DNA from: Acidobacteriaceae bacterium KBS 89
GTDB taxonomy: Bacteria > Acidobacteriota > Terriglobia > Terriglobales > Acidobacteriaceae
Length of the DNA: 64,000 nucleotides
Reading direction: 5' to 3'
Assembly (NCBI GenBank): GCA_000381605.1
Contig: KB906755.1
Span: 868,001 to 932,000, forward strand
Shown: positions 37,562 through 46,655 of the stretch, piece by piece
How positions within the stretch are numbered: position 1 is the stretch's first letter
Layout of the letters: the number at the start of each line of letters is the position of its first letter
Program-made: the position numbers and the translations under genes
Notes under the pieces: model-generated
What the model was told of the DNA's origin: nothing
Database searches by the model: none
What the model saw: the letters and a program-made list of their open reading frames with translations, nothing else

Positions 37562-38329
37562 ATGATCGATCTTAAAGGCAAAGTCGCCGTCGTCTTCGGC
37601 CTCGCCAACAAACGCAGCATCGCCTGGGGTATCGCCCAGAAGCTCTCCGAAGCCGGCGCCACCCTTGCCATCTGCTACCAGAACGAGCGCCTCCAGCGCG
37701 ACGCAGAGTCTCTCGCCGCCGAACTCCCGAGCGCACGCACCTTTCAATGCGACGTCTCCGTCGACGAACAGATCGACACTCTCTTCGCCACACTCAAAGA
37801 GACCTACGGCACTCTCCACACCATCGTTCACGCCGTCGCCTTCGCCCCCTCGGACGCCATCAAGAACGACTTCCTCCTCACTACCCGCGACGACTTCCGC
37901 ATCGCCCACGACGTCAGCGTCTACTCGCTTATCGCCGTCAGCCGCGCCGCCGTACCGCTCATGACCGAAGGCGGCTCGATCCTCACGCTCACCTACTACG
38001 GCTCCACCAAGGTCTTCCCCAATTACAATGTAATGGGCGTCGCCAAGGCCGGACTCGAAGCCACCGTCCGCTACCTCGCCGCATCCCTCGGCTCAAAAAA
38101 CATCCGCGTAAACGCCATCTCTGCTGGCCCCATCAAAACCCTCGCCGCCCGCGGCATCGGAGACTTCTCGAAAATTCTCGACGCCGTGACCGACCGCGCC
38201 CCACTCCACCGCAACGTCGATCAACTCGAAGTAGGCGGCGCCGCACTCTTCCTCTCAAGCGACCTAGCCAGCGGCATCACAGGCGAAATCACCTATGTCG
38301 ACTGCGGCTACAACATCACCGGGCTCTAA
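37562..38329 (+). CDS. fabI: enoyl-[acyl-carrier-protein] reductase (NADH)
   Basis: Final reduction of each fatty-acid elongation cycle, cytoplasmic. The ATG at 37562 begins MIDLKGKVAVVFGLANKRSI, the exact family start, while an earlier in-frame start at 37502 would add an unneeded extension. In 255 residues the catalytic set is Tyr145, Tyr155 and Lys162, matching Tyr146/Tyr156/Lys163 of the E. coli enzyme within PNYNVMGVAKA. It is a SDR enzyme of normal length. Neighbouring genes are not fatty acid genes. Confidence 0.95.
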   Translation: MIDLKGKVAVVFGLANKRSIAWGIAQKLSEAGATLAICYQNERLQRDAESLAAELPSARTFQCDVSVDEQIDTLFATLKETYGTLHTIVHAVAFAPSDAIKNDFLLTTRDDFRIAHDVSVYSLIAVSRAAVPLMTEGGSILTLTYYGSTKVFPNYNVMGVAKAGLEATVRYLAASLGSKNIRVNAISAGPIKTLAARGIGDFSKILDAVTDRAPLHRNVDQLEVGGAALFLSSDLASGITGEITYVDCGYNITGL

Positions 38330-38334
38330 GATAG

Positions 38335-38380
38335 GTTGTCATTCTGCCCCTGAGCAGAGTCGAACGGAAAAGATTCCTCG
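38335..38380. repeat. dispersed TTGTCAT-type intergenic repeat, copy 2
   Basis: GTTGTCATTCTG, then CCCCTGAGCAGAGTCGAAC, lies just after fabI. It shares the TTGTCATYC core with the repeat copies near 27535 and 43149, and AGTCGAA with the latter. Confidence 0.45.
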
Positions 38381-38421
38381 CATTTGCTCCAGTCTGCAAA
38401 TTCGCATCGAAAGGACATCCC

Positions 38422-38925
38422 ATGACCATCGCAGAAATCCTCCTCCAGGACTACGACACGGAAATGAAGGGCATCCGCACCACACTCGAGCGCATTCCCG
38501 AAACCAACCCTGAATTCAAGTGTCATGACAAATCCATGCCCATGGGACGCCTCGCCGTCCACGTCTCAACCCTTCCACGCTTCGGCATCAATATCCTCAC
38601 CACCGACGAACTCGACCTCGCAACCACAAAATTTCCTGACATGACCTTCGTCTCCCGCGAAAAGCTCCTCGCCGACTTCGATGCCCTCTCCGCCGAAGCC
38701 CGCACAGCCCTCGCCAACTCCAGCGACGAGCATCTCCAGAAGAACTGGAAGATGTCGTGGGGCGACAAAGTCATCGCCGACGCCCCGCGCTCTCTTCTCT
38801 ATCGCACCATGTTCTTCAACCACGTCATCCACCACCGCGCCCAGCTCGGCGTCTACCTCCGTCTCAACGACCAGCCCGTCCCTCCGCTCTACGGACCATC
38901 CGCCGACGACCGAATGGGCTTCTAA
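38422..38925 (+). CDS. DinB-like family protein
   Basis: A 167-residue four-helix-bundle protein of the DinB superfamily. The likely metal ligands are His47 (LAVHVSTLP) and the pair His134 and His138 in FNHVIHHRAQLGVYLR. Such proteins include thiol-dependent transferases that use bacillithiol or mycothiol; a bshC gene occurs about 5 kb away, so this protein could be one of them, but that is a guess. GAAAGGA lies six bases before the ATG. Confidence 0.85.
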   Translation: MTIAEILLQDYDTEMKGIRTTLERIPETNPEFKCHDKSMPMGRLAVHVSTLPRFGINILTTDELDLATTKFPDMTFVSREKLLADFDALSAEARTALANSSDEHLQKNWKMSWGDKVIADAPRSLLYRTMFFNHVIHHRAQLGVYLRLNDQPVPPLYGPSADDRMGF

Positions 38926-38940
38926 AGACAGCGTGAAGAC

Positions 38941-38999
38941 AGCAGTGATTAGTGATTAGTAAGGCGTCCAACTCTAACCACTAGTCACTAATCACTGCT
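38941..38999. terminator. 20-base inverted repeat between convergent genes
   Basis: The arm at 38941-38960 pairs with 38980-38999 at 19 of 20 positions across a 19-base loop. It lies between the DinB-like gene and the convergent amidohydrolase, and includes the amidohydrolase stop codon at 38992-38994. It may act as a bidirectional terminator, though no T run follows. Confidence 0.45.
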
Positions 39000-40269
39000 T
39001 GTAAACCACTCCACCCTTCATCACAAATCCCACCTTCTTCGTGACCGAGATATCCTCCAGCGGATTCCCTGGCACGGCAATCACATCTGCAAAATATCCA
39101 GCCTTCAACTCCCCGATCTGCCCACCCCAGCCCAGCAGCTTCGCTCCATTCAACAAATCCGCCTGCAACACCGCCGCCGGATTCATCCCATACTCCACCA
39201 TCAACTCCAGCTCTCGCGCCTGCGTTCCATGGGGAAACGGTCCCACATCGCTTCCCATCGCCATCGGAACTCCTGCCGCAAGCTGCTTCTTAAACTCCGC
39301 CGCATGAAAAGCCTGCTGCGCCCGCCCGCTCGCAGCCCTGGCCGGTGTCGCTGCATGATCGGCAAAGTACTCCGAGATCGTAAACGTCGGCACCGCGTAA
39401 ATCTGCTTCTCCTTCATCACCTTCATCGTCGCATCGCTCAACTGGTCCGCATGATCGATCGACACCACACCCGCCGCCACAGCATACGCAGCCCCGGGCT
39501 CTCCCGTGCAATGCACAGCGATCACCTTGCCCACCCGCGCAGCCTCAGCGACCGCCGCCGTTAACTCCGCCTCCGTGTACTGATACGGCGTCTTGAACAC
39601 CCCATCCTTGTAAGAATCCCGCCCCGTCTCATAGATCTTGATGAAATCCGCCCCCAGCTTGAACTGCTCGCGAATTACCTTCACCAATTCATCCGCGCTA
39701 TCGGCGTACGTAGCATTCGACATCACGTGCTGATCCGGGTTGTACGCAATCGCATCCTCATGCCCGCCAAGAATCGAGATCGCATTTCCACTCACCCGCA
39801 TCCGAGGCCCCGGAATCATCCCCTTGTTGATCGCATTCCGCACCGCCGAATCCGCGGCCCCCGCGCCCTCAGTCCCCATGTCGCGCTCAGCGGTAAAGCC
39901 CGCCATCAGATCGGCCTCCGCCGCCCCGGCTGCAATCAGCGTCCGCTCCGGGACGCTCTCCTGCACCGTCTGCAGATCTTCTTCGCCCGGGTGCAGAAAG
40001 AGATGCACATGCGCATCGATTAAGCCCGGCATCAGCGTCGTATCGCCAAGATCAATCACCTCGGCGCCCGCGGGCCGGTCCACATGCGCGCCAGCCGCAA
40101 CGATCCGCTCGCCCTCCACCAAAACTTCACCCGGCGTCACAATCTTCCCGCCCGCCACATCCAGCATTCGCGCCGCATGAACCACCACAACATGCGACCG
40201 ATCCGCCACCTGCGCACCAACCGGCATCGCACACAATCCCGCCACCGCCGCCATTATCAATGTCCTCAT
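38992..40269 (-). CDS. exported amidohydrolase family protein
   Basis: A metal-dependent hydrolase of 425 residues, imidazolonepropionase/prolidase-like. A signal peptide (MRTLIMAAVAGLCAMPVGA) is present from the ATG at 40269; the frame is open further upstream but looks non-coding. Metal and active-site motifs are the HVH in DAHVHLFLH, the lysine in FIKIYE, His in VAVHC-like IAVHCTGE, His in SIDHADQ and Asp in MGSDVGPF. The exported location fits a peptidase or xenobiotic hydrolase; substrate unknown. The last codons lie inside an inverted repeat. Confidence 0.88.
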   Translation of the reverse strand: MRTLIMAAVAGLCAMPVGAQVADRSHVVVVHAARMLDVAGGKIVTPGEVLVEGERIVAAGAHVDRPAGAEVIDLGDTTLMPGLIDAHVHLFLHPGEEDLQTVQESVPERTLIAAGAAEADLMAGFTAERDMGTEGAGAADSAVRNAINKGMIPGPRMRVSGNAISILGGHEDAIAYNPDQHVMSNATYADSADELVKVIREQFKLGADFIKIYETGRDSYKDGVFKTPYQYTEAELTAAVAEAARVGKVIAVHCTGEPGAAYAVAAGVVSIDHADQLSDATMKVMKEKQIYAVPTFTISEYFADHAATPARAASGRAQQAFHAAEFKKQLAAGVPMAMGSDVGPFPHGTQARELELMVEYGMNPAAVLQADLLNGAKLLGWGGQIGELKAGYFADVIAVPGNPLEDISVTKKVGFVMKGGVVYKQ

Positions 40270-40353
40270 ATGAAACGAGAATATCGCGAACTCCCACGTT
40301 TCGCAGCAAGAACAACGAGCCGGTCGCGCAGAAATCCCGAGACACAACCCTCG

Positions 40354-41181
40354 TTACTTCACCGCTGACACAGCCGGCATTCGCGCCTGCGCGAGAAGAA
40401 CACGTTCATCGAGAACCAGGCTTTCGAGCTCTCCAAGCAACGTGGACATCTCATCTTCCGTGGCAAGTTCGGCGCGGATGATTCCTGGCGTTAACTCTAC
40501 GAAGCACTGGTGCCACCAGTCCTTACCCACTCCCCGCAGCTGCGCCGGCTGAGTGAAGCAAACTTCCGGAACACCGAACCCCGCCTCCACCACCGCCGTA
40601 TGCAGCTGCACGCCGAAGTCATAGTTCACCCCCAGGTGTTTCGCCAACGCATGCCCAAGTGCAATGGCCTGTTGATAAACCTTGGTGGGCGGACAACTGA
40701 AGACACTTGAGATCACGATGTCCTGGCAAACCAGCACTCCGCCCGGTTTCAGTACGCGATGAATCTCGCGAAGAGCATCCAGGGGTCGTTGCAGATGGCA
40801 TAGCAGCAACCGGCAATGCACCATGTCGAAGCTCTCAGACGGAAACCCCGTGTCATACGCGTTGACTTCGATAAACTCAGGAGGCCGCGATCCTTCGCTC
40901 TGCGTTCCATGGGCCCGCGCAAACTCGAGCTGGCTTCGATTGATGTCTGCCCCAACTACCATTCCAGTCGGCCCGACCTGCGTCGCAATCCAGTGAGTGA
41001 CGATGCCGGTGCCGCATGCGAGATCAAGAACTCGCATCCCCGCACCAAGACCAGAGTCCAGCATCATCTGTCGTGTCGACGCGCCGTAAATCTGGTCCTG
41101 CATCTCGAGCCTTGCAGCCCCGCAGTCACCCGTTTCGAAGACGTAGACGTTGCTGGCAGTACCCTTCGCTCCCTCAAGCAT
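40354..41181 (-). CDS. SAM-dependent methyltransferase
   Basis: A 275-residue class I methyltransferase. Motif I is VLDLACGTGIVT, the acidic residue after strand 2 is GADINRSQL, and the post-motif pair is HCRLLLCHL followed by LREIHRVLKPGGVLV. GGGAG stands eight bases before the ATG. The C-terminal third (WWHQCFVELTPGII) is not in a named family I recognise. Neighbours are an exported amidohydrolase and an ABC-F protein, so the substrate cannot be inferred. Confidence 0.87.
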   Translation of the reverse strand: MLEGAKGTASNVYVFETGDCGAARLEMQDQIYGASTRQMMLDSGLGAGMRVLDLACGTGIVTHWIATQVGPTGMVVGADINRSQLEFARAHGTQSEGSRPPEFIEVNAYDTGFPSESFDMVHCRLLLCHLQRPLDALREIHRVLKPGGVLVCQDIVISSVFSCPPTKVYQQAIALGHALAKHLGVNYDFGVQLHTAVVEAGFGVPEVCFTQPAQLRGVGKDWWHQCFVELTPGIIRAELATEDEMSTLLGELESLVLDERVLLAQARMPAVSAVK

Positions 41182-41254
41182 TCGGACCGCTCCCCCACAG
41201 TCGATTTGTGCGGCTGGCCCTCCGCAAGTTCGCCGCAGTATAGCACCGTGATAT

Positions 41255-43072
41255 TTACCCAGCCTTCTCCGTCAGCTCCGCCCACCGCGCATAAAGATGG
41301 TCAGCCTCCGCCTGCGCCGCGTCCATCTCCGCAAGTGCCGCCGTCAGCCTCACCGCATCCACCGCCACGGCCGGGTCTTCAATCGTATGCCGCGCCTTCT
41401 GCAGACGGTCCTCTGCCGCCTCGACCGCCGCTTCAATCCCAGCGAACTCCCGCGCCTCCAGATAAGAGAGCTTCTTCTTTCCTCCAGTGCCCTGCGCAGG
41501 CCCACCCGACACCGAAGCAGCCGCCTTCCCAGTAGCCCCCGGAGCAATCGCCTCCTCCACCTTGGCCCCGCGCCACTGCTCCCACTGCGAGTAATCCGCA
41601 AACATCTCCGCGCTACCCTTGCCATCCAGCCCCAGCACAATCGTCGACACGCGATCCAGCATGTAGCGATCGTGCGTCACCAGCACAAGCGCACCCGTGT
41701 ACTCCAGTAGACTCTCCTCCAGAATCTCCAGCGTCGCTATATCCAGATCGTTCGTCGGCTCGTCGAGCAGCAACAGATCCGCCGGCTCCAGCATCAGCTT
41801 CGCAATCAACACCCGAGCCCGCTCGCCTCCGCTCAACCTCTCGACAGGCTGATTGAGTTGTTCACTTGTAAACAAAAACTTCGTCGCATAACTCGCCACA
41901 TGCACCACGCGACCCTGGTACACCACCGAGTCCGAATCCGGAGCCAGCGCCCGCCGCAGCGTCACGCCTTCCTCCAACTCCCGCGTCTGACTGAAGTAAA
42001 CAATCTTCAACGCCGCTGCTTTCTTGATCGTCCCCGCCGTAGGCTCCAGCTCCCCGGTCAACAACCGCAGCAGAGTAGTCTTCCCGCTCCCATTCGGCCC
42101 CACCAATCCCACACGCATCCCGGAAGTAATAAGAAAATTCAACCCCTCCACAATCTTCCGGTCGCCCAGCACAACCGAAACATCCTCCAGCTCCACCAGC
42201 CGCTTCGTCTGCCGGTCCGTCGCCGAAAAATCGATACCCGCACTCGCCGTCTGCACCCGCGAGTTGACCTCCTTCAACTGCCCAATCAACTCCTGCGCAT
42301 TGTCGATCCGCGCCTTCGCCTTCGTACTCCGAGCCTTCGGTCCCCGCCGCAGCCAATCCACCTCGATCTTCACGCGGTTCTTCAGCGCATCCTGCAGCTT
42401 CGACTGCGCCTCCATATAAAGTTCCTTACCCTCAAGAAACTTCGAGTAGCTTCCCTTCACCCGCAGCAGCCCATCCGCATACACGCGGTTCAGTTCAACT
42501 ATCTCTGTCGCAACATTCTCAAGAAAATAACGATCATGGCTGACAAGCACACAAGCAAAACTACCCTCATTCAGCAACTCCTCCAGCCAAACAATCCCCG
42601 CCAAATCCAGATGGTTCGTAGGCTCATCGAGGAGCAGCACATCGGGATGCGTCACCACCGCCTCCGCAATCGCCAGCCGCTTCCTCCATCCGCCACTCAG
42701 AGTCGCAGCCTCCGCACTCAAATCCGGAAATCCCGTCCGCCCCGATGTCTCCCGCAGCCGGCCCTCATGCTCCCCTTCAGCCACCTTCGCCCGCACCAGC
42801 GCAGCCTCGAGCACCGCGCGCACAGTCATGCCCGGCGCAAAGGTCGACTCCTGCTCGACGTAGCCCACCCGCGCCCGCTTCCTTACCGCAACATCGCCTG
42901 CGTCCGCGTCCTCATCCCCCGCAAGCACCTTCAGCAACGTGCTCTTCCCCGCCCCATTCGGCCCAATCAGCCCAATACGGTCCCCATCACTCACGGTAAA
43001 ACTAATCTCTTGAAACAGTGGCACGGCGCCAAAACGCTTCGTCACGCCCTGCGCATTTAAGATTGGTGGCAT
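41255..43072 (-). CDS. uup: ABC-F ATPase, Uup type
   Basis: A cytoplasmic 605-residue protein with two ABC domains and no membrane domain. Walker A motifs are GPNGAGKST (37-45) and GPNGSGKTT; signatures are LSGGWRKR and LSGGERAR; Walker B regions are LLLDEPTNHLD and LLLDEPTNDLD. A linker of charged residues joins the domains, and the C-terminal 90 residues contain a likely coiled coil (EAREFAGIEAAVEAAED), as in Uup. Such proteins act on ribosomes or, for Uup, affect recombination or ribosome factors. The ATG is only a few bases from a GAAGGA. Confidence 0.9.
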   Translation of the reverse strand: MPPILNAQGVTKRFGAVPLFQEISFTVSDGDRIGLIGPNGAGKSTLLKVLAGDEDADAGDVAVRKRARVGYVEQESTFAPGMTVRAVLEAALVRAKVAEGEHEGRLRETSGRTGFPDLSAEAATLSGGWRKRLAIAEAVVTHPDVLLLDEPTNHLDLAGIVWLEELLNEGSFACVLVSHDRYFLENVATEIVELNRVYADGLLRVKGSYSKFLEGKELYMEAQSKLQDALKNRVKIEVDWLRRGPKARSTKAKARIDNAQELIGQLKEVNSRVQTASAGIDFSATDRQTKRLVELEDVSVVLGDRKIVEGLNFLITSGMRVGLVGPNGSGKTTLLRLLTGELEPTAGTIKKAAALKIVYFSQTRELEEGVTLRRALAPDSDSVVYQGRVVHVASYATKFLFTSEQLNQPVERLSGGERARVLIAKLMLEPADLLLLDEPTNDLDIATLEILEESLLEYTGALVLVTHDRYMLDRVSTIVLGLDGKGSAEMFADYSQWEQWRGAKVEEAIAPGATGKAAASVSGGPAQGTGGKKKLSYLEAREFAGIEAAVEAAEDRLQKARHTIEDPAVAVDAVRLTAALAEMDAAQAEADHLYARWAELTEKAG

Positions 43073-43148
43073 TCCTTCAGTTTACCGCGAGAAGACAAGA
43101 CTCACGGCCACTGCCGCCGCTCTTCTCAAATCAGTCTGCACCTAAGAC

Positions 43149-43214
43149 TTTGTCATCCTGAGCGAAGTAGCTCGCAACCTAGCGAGCTACGGAGTCGAAG
43201 GACCTGCGGTTGAT
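43149..43214. repeat. dispersed TTGTCAT-type repeat with internal hairpin, copy 3
   Basis: TTTGTCATCCTGAGCGAA precedes a perfect 8-base stem (GTAGCTCG at 43167-43174 with CGAGCTAC at 43183-43190, loop 8), then AGTCGAAGGACCTGCGG. It is the longest of the TTGTCATYC copies in the window and has the form of a REP-like element. Confidence 0.55.
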
Positions 43215-43251
43215 TTGTTCTTGTACGGCCGAGGACAATGAGCCCGTTCCT

Positions 43252-43560
43252 TTAATCCAGATCGAAGTCTCTCAACGGCCGATCCGTTAGCGGAGTCTCC
43301 TTCGCCTTCTTCACCGCCTCGGCAAACTTCTTCGCCATCACATCGTCCTTGTTCTTCTGCGCATCCACGCTCTGCGCAAAGATGGAATCCCGCCGCGCAT
43401 CCGCCTCGCGCAGCGCCTTCGCCGCCTCGCCAAAGTCCTCAAACATCTTCTTCTTCGGAGCAGACTTATGCGCAATGATCGCCCGCGACACCGGATCCAC
43501 CTTCAACATCGCCCCACAATCCGGACACATCACCTCAAACGGCTGATCGCTCAATCCCAT
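43252..43560 (-). CDS. small zinc-ribbon-like hypothetical protein
   Basis: A 102-residue soluble protein. A CPDC knuckle near residue 12 begins a possible zinc-binding or rubredoxin-like element, but a second cysteine pair is not visible. The remainder is highly charged, rich in Lys, Ala and Glu, and probably helical (FGEAAKALREADARRD), ending in acidic DFDLD. GAGG lies about six bases before the ATG at 43560. The function is unknown. The next gene in the same direction is bshC, whose end lies 57 bases upstream of this start. Confidence 0.65.
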   Translation of the reverse strand: MGLSDQPFEVMCPDCGAMLKVDPVSRAIIAHKSAPKKKMFEDFGEAAKALREADARRDSIFAQSVDAQKNKDDVMAKKFAEAVKKAKETPLTDRPLRDFDLD

Positions 43561-43617
43561 CCCACACCTCACCCATCCATTCTAAAACCCACCCACTCAA
43601 AGCTCACACCCCGGCAA

Positions 43618-45258
43618 TCAAAGCCGCACCACCACATGCCCCGGACACTGGTTCCCCGCCACCCCCACCAGCCTCTCCACCAACCCGTCCCCATACCGCG
43701 CCATAAACCAAACCCCGGCAATCACCCTCTCCTGTGGATGCCCACCCGGAAACACATTCATCGTGATCGCCTCGGCATGCTTGCGCAGACTCGCCTCCTT
43801 CTGCAATTCAAACGTCGCTGCCATCCTCCGCAGACGGTTCATCTGATACCGCATCTTCGACCCCGACACCTCCGCCGACTTACCCAGCGAAACATCCATC
43901 CCACCCAGATACTCCGTCAACGCCTCAAGCTCCTTGTCCAGCGTGTTCCCCACCCCAGCCAGCTTCCGCTTCAGTTCAATCGGCATCGCCCGTGCTCCCA
44001 GTCTCTGCGCCAACGCCTCCGCCGTCGTCATCGCATCCGGGAGCTGCACCTCGTCCTTGTCCATCACCGCCGAAATCGCCGGTTCCAGCAGCGTTGCGCT
44101 CAATCGCGGCAGCACCGGCGTAACCCTGCCTAAAATCGCCTTATACAACACCGCACTCTGCGCAAAATAAGCGACCTCCGCCGGCCCACCCACATAAGCC
44201 GCTGTCGGCAGCAACGTATCCTGAAACACCGGCCGCAGCAGCGCATTCGGGCTCAGCCGCTCCGGAGCACTCTCCAGAATCGCAATCAAATCCGTTGAAG
44301 AATACGTGCGGTTACCAGCCTTCCACTGACCGTCCCCATTGCCCGATGCCGGCCGGCGCAGAGCCACCCGCTCCCCGGTCGTCTCATCCAACAGAAACAG
44401 CAGCGATCCACCCTCCGCGACCAGGACCTGCGCATGATATCCAGCCCGCACCAGCTCCTCGTTGCGGGCAATCAACAGATCCTGCAACTCCGTGGCATGT
44501 TCAATCGCACACCGCAGTGTGCTCGCACCGAGCGCATGAAAGCCGCGCGAACCCGCGTCCATCACAATCAAACCCTGATCCGCAAAGATCCGAGCCATCA
44601 ACCGCGCAAAAGCCAGCGCCAGCGTAGGCCGAGCACCATCAGAGCCCGCCAGATAACACTCCCGCAGCCACTCACTCACCGGCGCAAACTCCAGCAGTTC
44701 GCTCGCCCGTTCGAGCACCGCATCCAGCTCCGGCCCCGGAACCACTCCCCCCGTCGGCACCGCAGGCGCAACCTTCAGTCCGGCCCGCAATGTCTCCACC
44801 GAGGTCTTCGTCAGCAGCGAGACCTGGTCCACCTCTTCCAGGTCATGGTCTTCCGTAGCCAGCCAGAACACTGGCACATGCTCTACTCCGGTCGCCGCAG
44901 TCGCCTCCTTCGCCCGGGCTACGGCCGTCGCCGCCTTCAGAATCGTCAACAGCGGCCCGCCAAACAGCACCACCTGCTGTCCCGTCACTACCACCCGGGC
45001 CCCTGCCCGCAGCTTCGCAATATTCGCCTTCGCCGCATCGCTGGAACCAAACTCCATCGCCTGCTGTTCCAGCAGATCAGCCAGCTTCTCCGCAGGTCTT
45101 GCCGGAATTCCCTTCCCTATCCACTTCCCCCCAAAAGGCTCCGCACCGAACCACCGCCGCACCGGCGCATCGCCAGCACTTTCGCCCATCGCAAGATAGT
45201 CGCGATAAATCTGCGTCATATGCGGCAATACCGTAATCGGGAAACACTCCGTACTCAT
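43618..45258 (-). CDS. bshC: putative bacillithiol biosynthesis cysteine-adding enzyme
   Basis: Last step of bacillithiol synthesis: addition of cysteine to GlcN-malate, in the cytoplasm. The 546-residue protein shows the family motifs VVTGQQVVLFGGPLLTILKA, FWLATEDHDLEEV and YVGGPAEVAYFAQ. Family members have about 530-550 residues. AAAAGG lies just before the ATG. Finding BshC suggests that the cell uses bacillithiol rather than glutathione; bshA and bshB are not in the window. It ends 57 bases before the hypothetical zinc-ribbon gene, which may share its transcript. Confidence 0.93.
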   Translation of the reverse strand: MSTECFPITVLPHMTQIYRDYLAMGESAGDAPVRRWFGAEPFGGKWIGKGIPARPAEKLADLLEQQAMEFGSSDAAKANIAKLRAGARVVVTGQQVVLFGGPLLTILKAATAVARAKEATAATGVEHVPVFWLATEDHDLEEVDQVSLLTKTSVETLRAGLKVAPAVPTGGVVPGPELDAVLERASELLEFAPVSEWLRECYLAGSDGARPTLALAFARLMARIFADQGLIVMDAGSRGFHALGASTLRCAIEHATELQDLLIARNEELVRAGYHAQVLVAEGGSLLFLLDETTGERVALRRPASGNGDGQWKAGNRTYSSTDLIAILESAPERLSPNALLRPVFQDTLLPTAAYVGGPAEVAYFAQSAVLYKAILGRVTPVLPRLSATLLEPAISAVMDKDEVQLPDAMTTAEALAQRLGARAMPIELKRKLAGVGNTLDKELEALTEYLGGMDVSLGKSAEVSGSKMRYQMNRLRRMAATFELQKEASLRKHAEAITMNVFPGGHPQERVIAGVWFMARYGDGLVERLVGVAGNQCPGHVVVRL

Positions 45259-45377
45259 GCGTACCTTTTCTTAATCTCACTCGCCGCACAATCCTGCGGC
45301 TTCGCAGTTAACAATTTCTGTGCAGGTGGTTGGATGCCCGCCACCTAAGTCTAGATGCAGGATGATACTTTAGCCCT

Positions 45378-46034
45378 ATGTCTGCCAAAATAAAGAAACC
45401 AGCAAATTCCAAGGCCCTCCAGGCACAGGCTCCCAAACCGCCCCACGCAGTCACCATCAAACGTTCCCCCGCCATCGCCGCCAAAGCAAAGCTCATCTCC
45501 TCCAAACTTGCCTACAAAGGTAAAGTCTTCTCCGTCTTCTCCGACAAGGTCAAAGAGCCCAGCGGCAACACCAACATTCGCGACGTCATCCGTCACAACG
45601 GCTCCGTCGTCATCCTCGCAATCGACGAATCGCGCAATCCCGCCGACCCCGACGTCGTCCTCGAGCGCCAGTACCGTCACGCCGCCGGCCAGTTCCTCAT
45701 CGAGCTTCCCGCCGGTCGAATCGAACCTGGCGAACCACCCCTCGCTGCCGCCAAACGCGAGATGATCGAAGAGACCGGCTACCGCGCCAAACGCTGGACT
45801 CTTCTCGCCAAATACTTCGCCAGCCCGGGCTTTCTCGGCGAATGGATGCAGATCTACCTCGCCCGGGACATCCGCGAAGGCACTGCCGCACCCGAAGCCG
45901 ACGAAAATATCGAGATCTTCCGCCTTCCCCTCTCTGAGGCCCTCGCCCTCGTCGCCGCCAACAAGATCCACGACGGCAAAACCCTGATCGGTCTCATGCT
46001 CTACGACACCGCCAGACGATCAGGCCGGCTCTAG
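45378..46034 (+). CDS. Nudix hydrolase (ADP-ribose pyrophosphatase type)
   Basis: A 218-residue Nudix hydrolase. The Nudix box matches Gx5Ex7REUxEExGU from Gly113 to Tyr135 (REMIEETGY). The region QYRHAAGQFLIELPAGR ahead of the box and the Gly-rich KYFASPGFLGEWMQIY after it fit ADP-ribose pyrophosphatases. An approximately 40-residue basic extension precedes the domain. It hydrolyses nucleoside-diphosphate compounds, likely as a sanitising enzyme. The gene is followed by a perfect 10-base stem at 46058-46085. Confidence 0.9.
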   Translation: MSAKIKKPANSKALQAQAPKPPHAVTIKRSPAIAAKAKLISSKLAYKGKVFSVFSDKVKEPSGNTNIRDVIRHNGSVVILAIDESRNPADPDVVLERQYRHAAGQFLIELPAGRIEPGEPPLAAAKREMIEETGYRAKRWTLLAKYFASPGFLGEWMQIYLARDIREGTAAPEADENIEIFRLPLSEALALVAANKIHDGKTLIGLMLYDTARRSGRL

Positions 46035-46057
46035 CATTCCTAGATCAAAACGGCTTA

Positions 46058-46085
46058 TGCCGCTTCGGTACGTCACGAAGCGGCA
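46058..46085 (+). terminator. hairpin after Nudix gene
   Basis: TGCCGCTTCG (46058-46067) pairs perfectly with CGAAGCGGCA (46076-46085) across an 8-base loop, 24 bases after the Nudix stop. There is no T run, so it would be a weak or factor-dependent terminator. Confidence 0.45.
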
Positions 46086-46276
46086 CCTCGTCCCACTCGC
46101 GGCAAGCACGCTAGTAACCACAATCGACCCCGTCACAAAAAATCGGCACCCGTTGCCACTCCCAGAAAACTCCCTCTCCTCGTTTTGCGTCACAGTCTCT
46201 TGAGGCCGCTACCGTTGAAGCACTATCACTTCCCGGCATGAGGCCGTCACAGACACGAAACAAGGGAGTTCCTCCA

Positions 46277-46519
46277 TTGGCACAATATAAGGGCACGGTA
46301 AAGTGGTTCAACAACGCAAAGGGCTACGGCTTTCTGGGCCGCGAGGGCGGAGCGGATGTCTTCGTCCACTACAGTTCCATTCAGCGCGAGGGCTACAAAA
46401 GCCTCAAAGAGGGGGATGAGGTCGAGTTCGACATCATTCAGGGAACAAAGGGCCCACAGGCCGATCAGGTGTCTCGTCTCAAAGAAGTCAATAACGTAGC
46501 ACAGCACGCAACTCAGTAA
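46277..46519 (+). CDS. cold-shock domain protein
   Basis: An 80-residue CSD protein that binds single-stranded nucleic acid. The RNA-binding motifs are KGYGFLGR (RNP1) and DVFVHYS (RNP2). I place the start at the TTG at 46277, since GGGAG lies eight bases upstream and family members begin at [11 protein letters not shown]; an in-frame ATG at 46238 would add 13 unusual residues and ignore this site. The upstream 200 bases could form a long 5' leader, as in cold-induced mRNAs. It has the usual length for the family. Confidence 0.9.
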   Translation: MAQYKGTVKWFNNAKGYGFLGREGGADVFVHYSSIQREGYKSLKEGDEVEFDIIQGTKGPQADQVSRLKEVNNVAQHATQ

Positions 46520-46655
46520 CATCTCCTTCCGGTCAACGCGGCCACTCCCAGCCACGTTCCTCCGGCCCTGCACGTCTCACTTCTTGAGTCCCACCCCCAC
46601 CTGTTGCATACTGGCTCAGAGACCGCGCCCGTTCGCGGACTCTGGCCGCAATCTC

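Noticed and set aside
41858..43060. 400-codon plus-strand open frame opposite the ABC-F gene
   Set aside because: Composition is Arg/His/Pro rich, typical of an antisense shadow of a GC-rich gene with intact ABC motifs.
46238..46276. ATG start for the cold-shock gene
   Set aside because: Adds 13 residues ([12 protein letters not shown]) outside the family and ignores GGGAG before the TTG.
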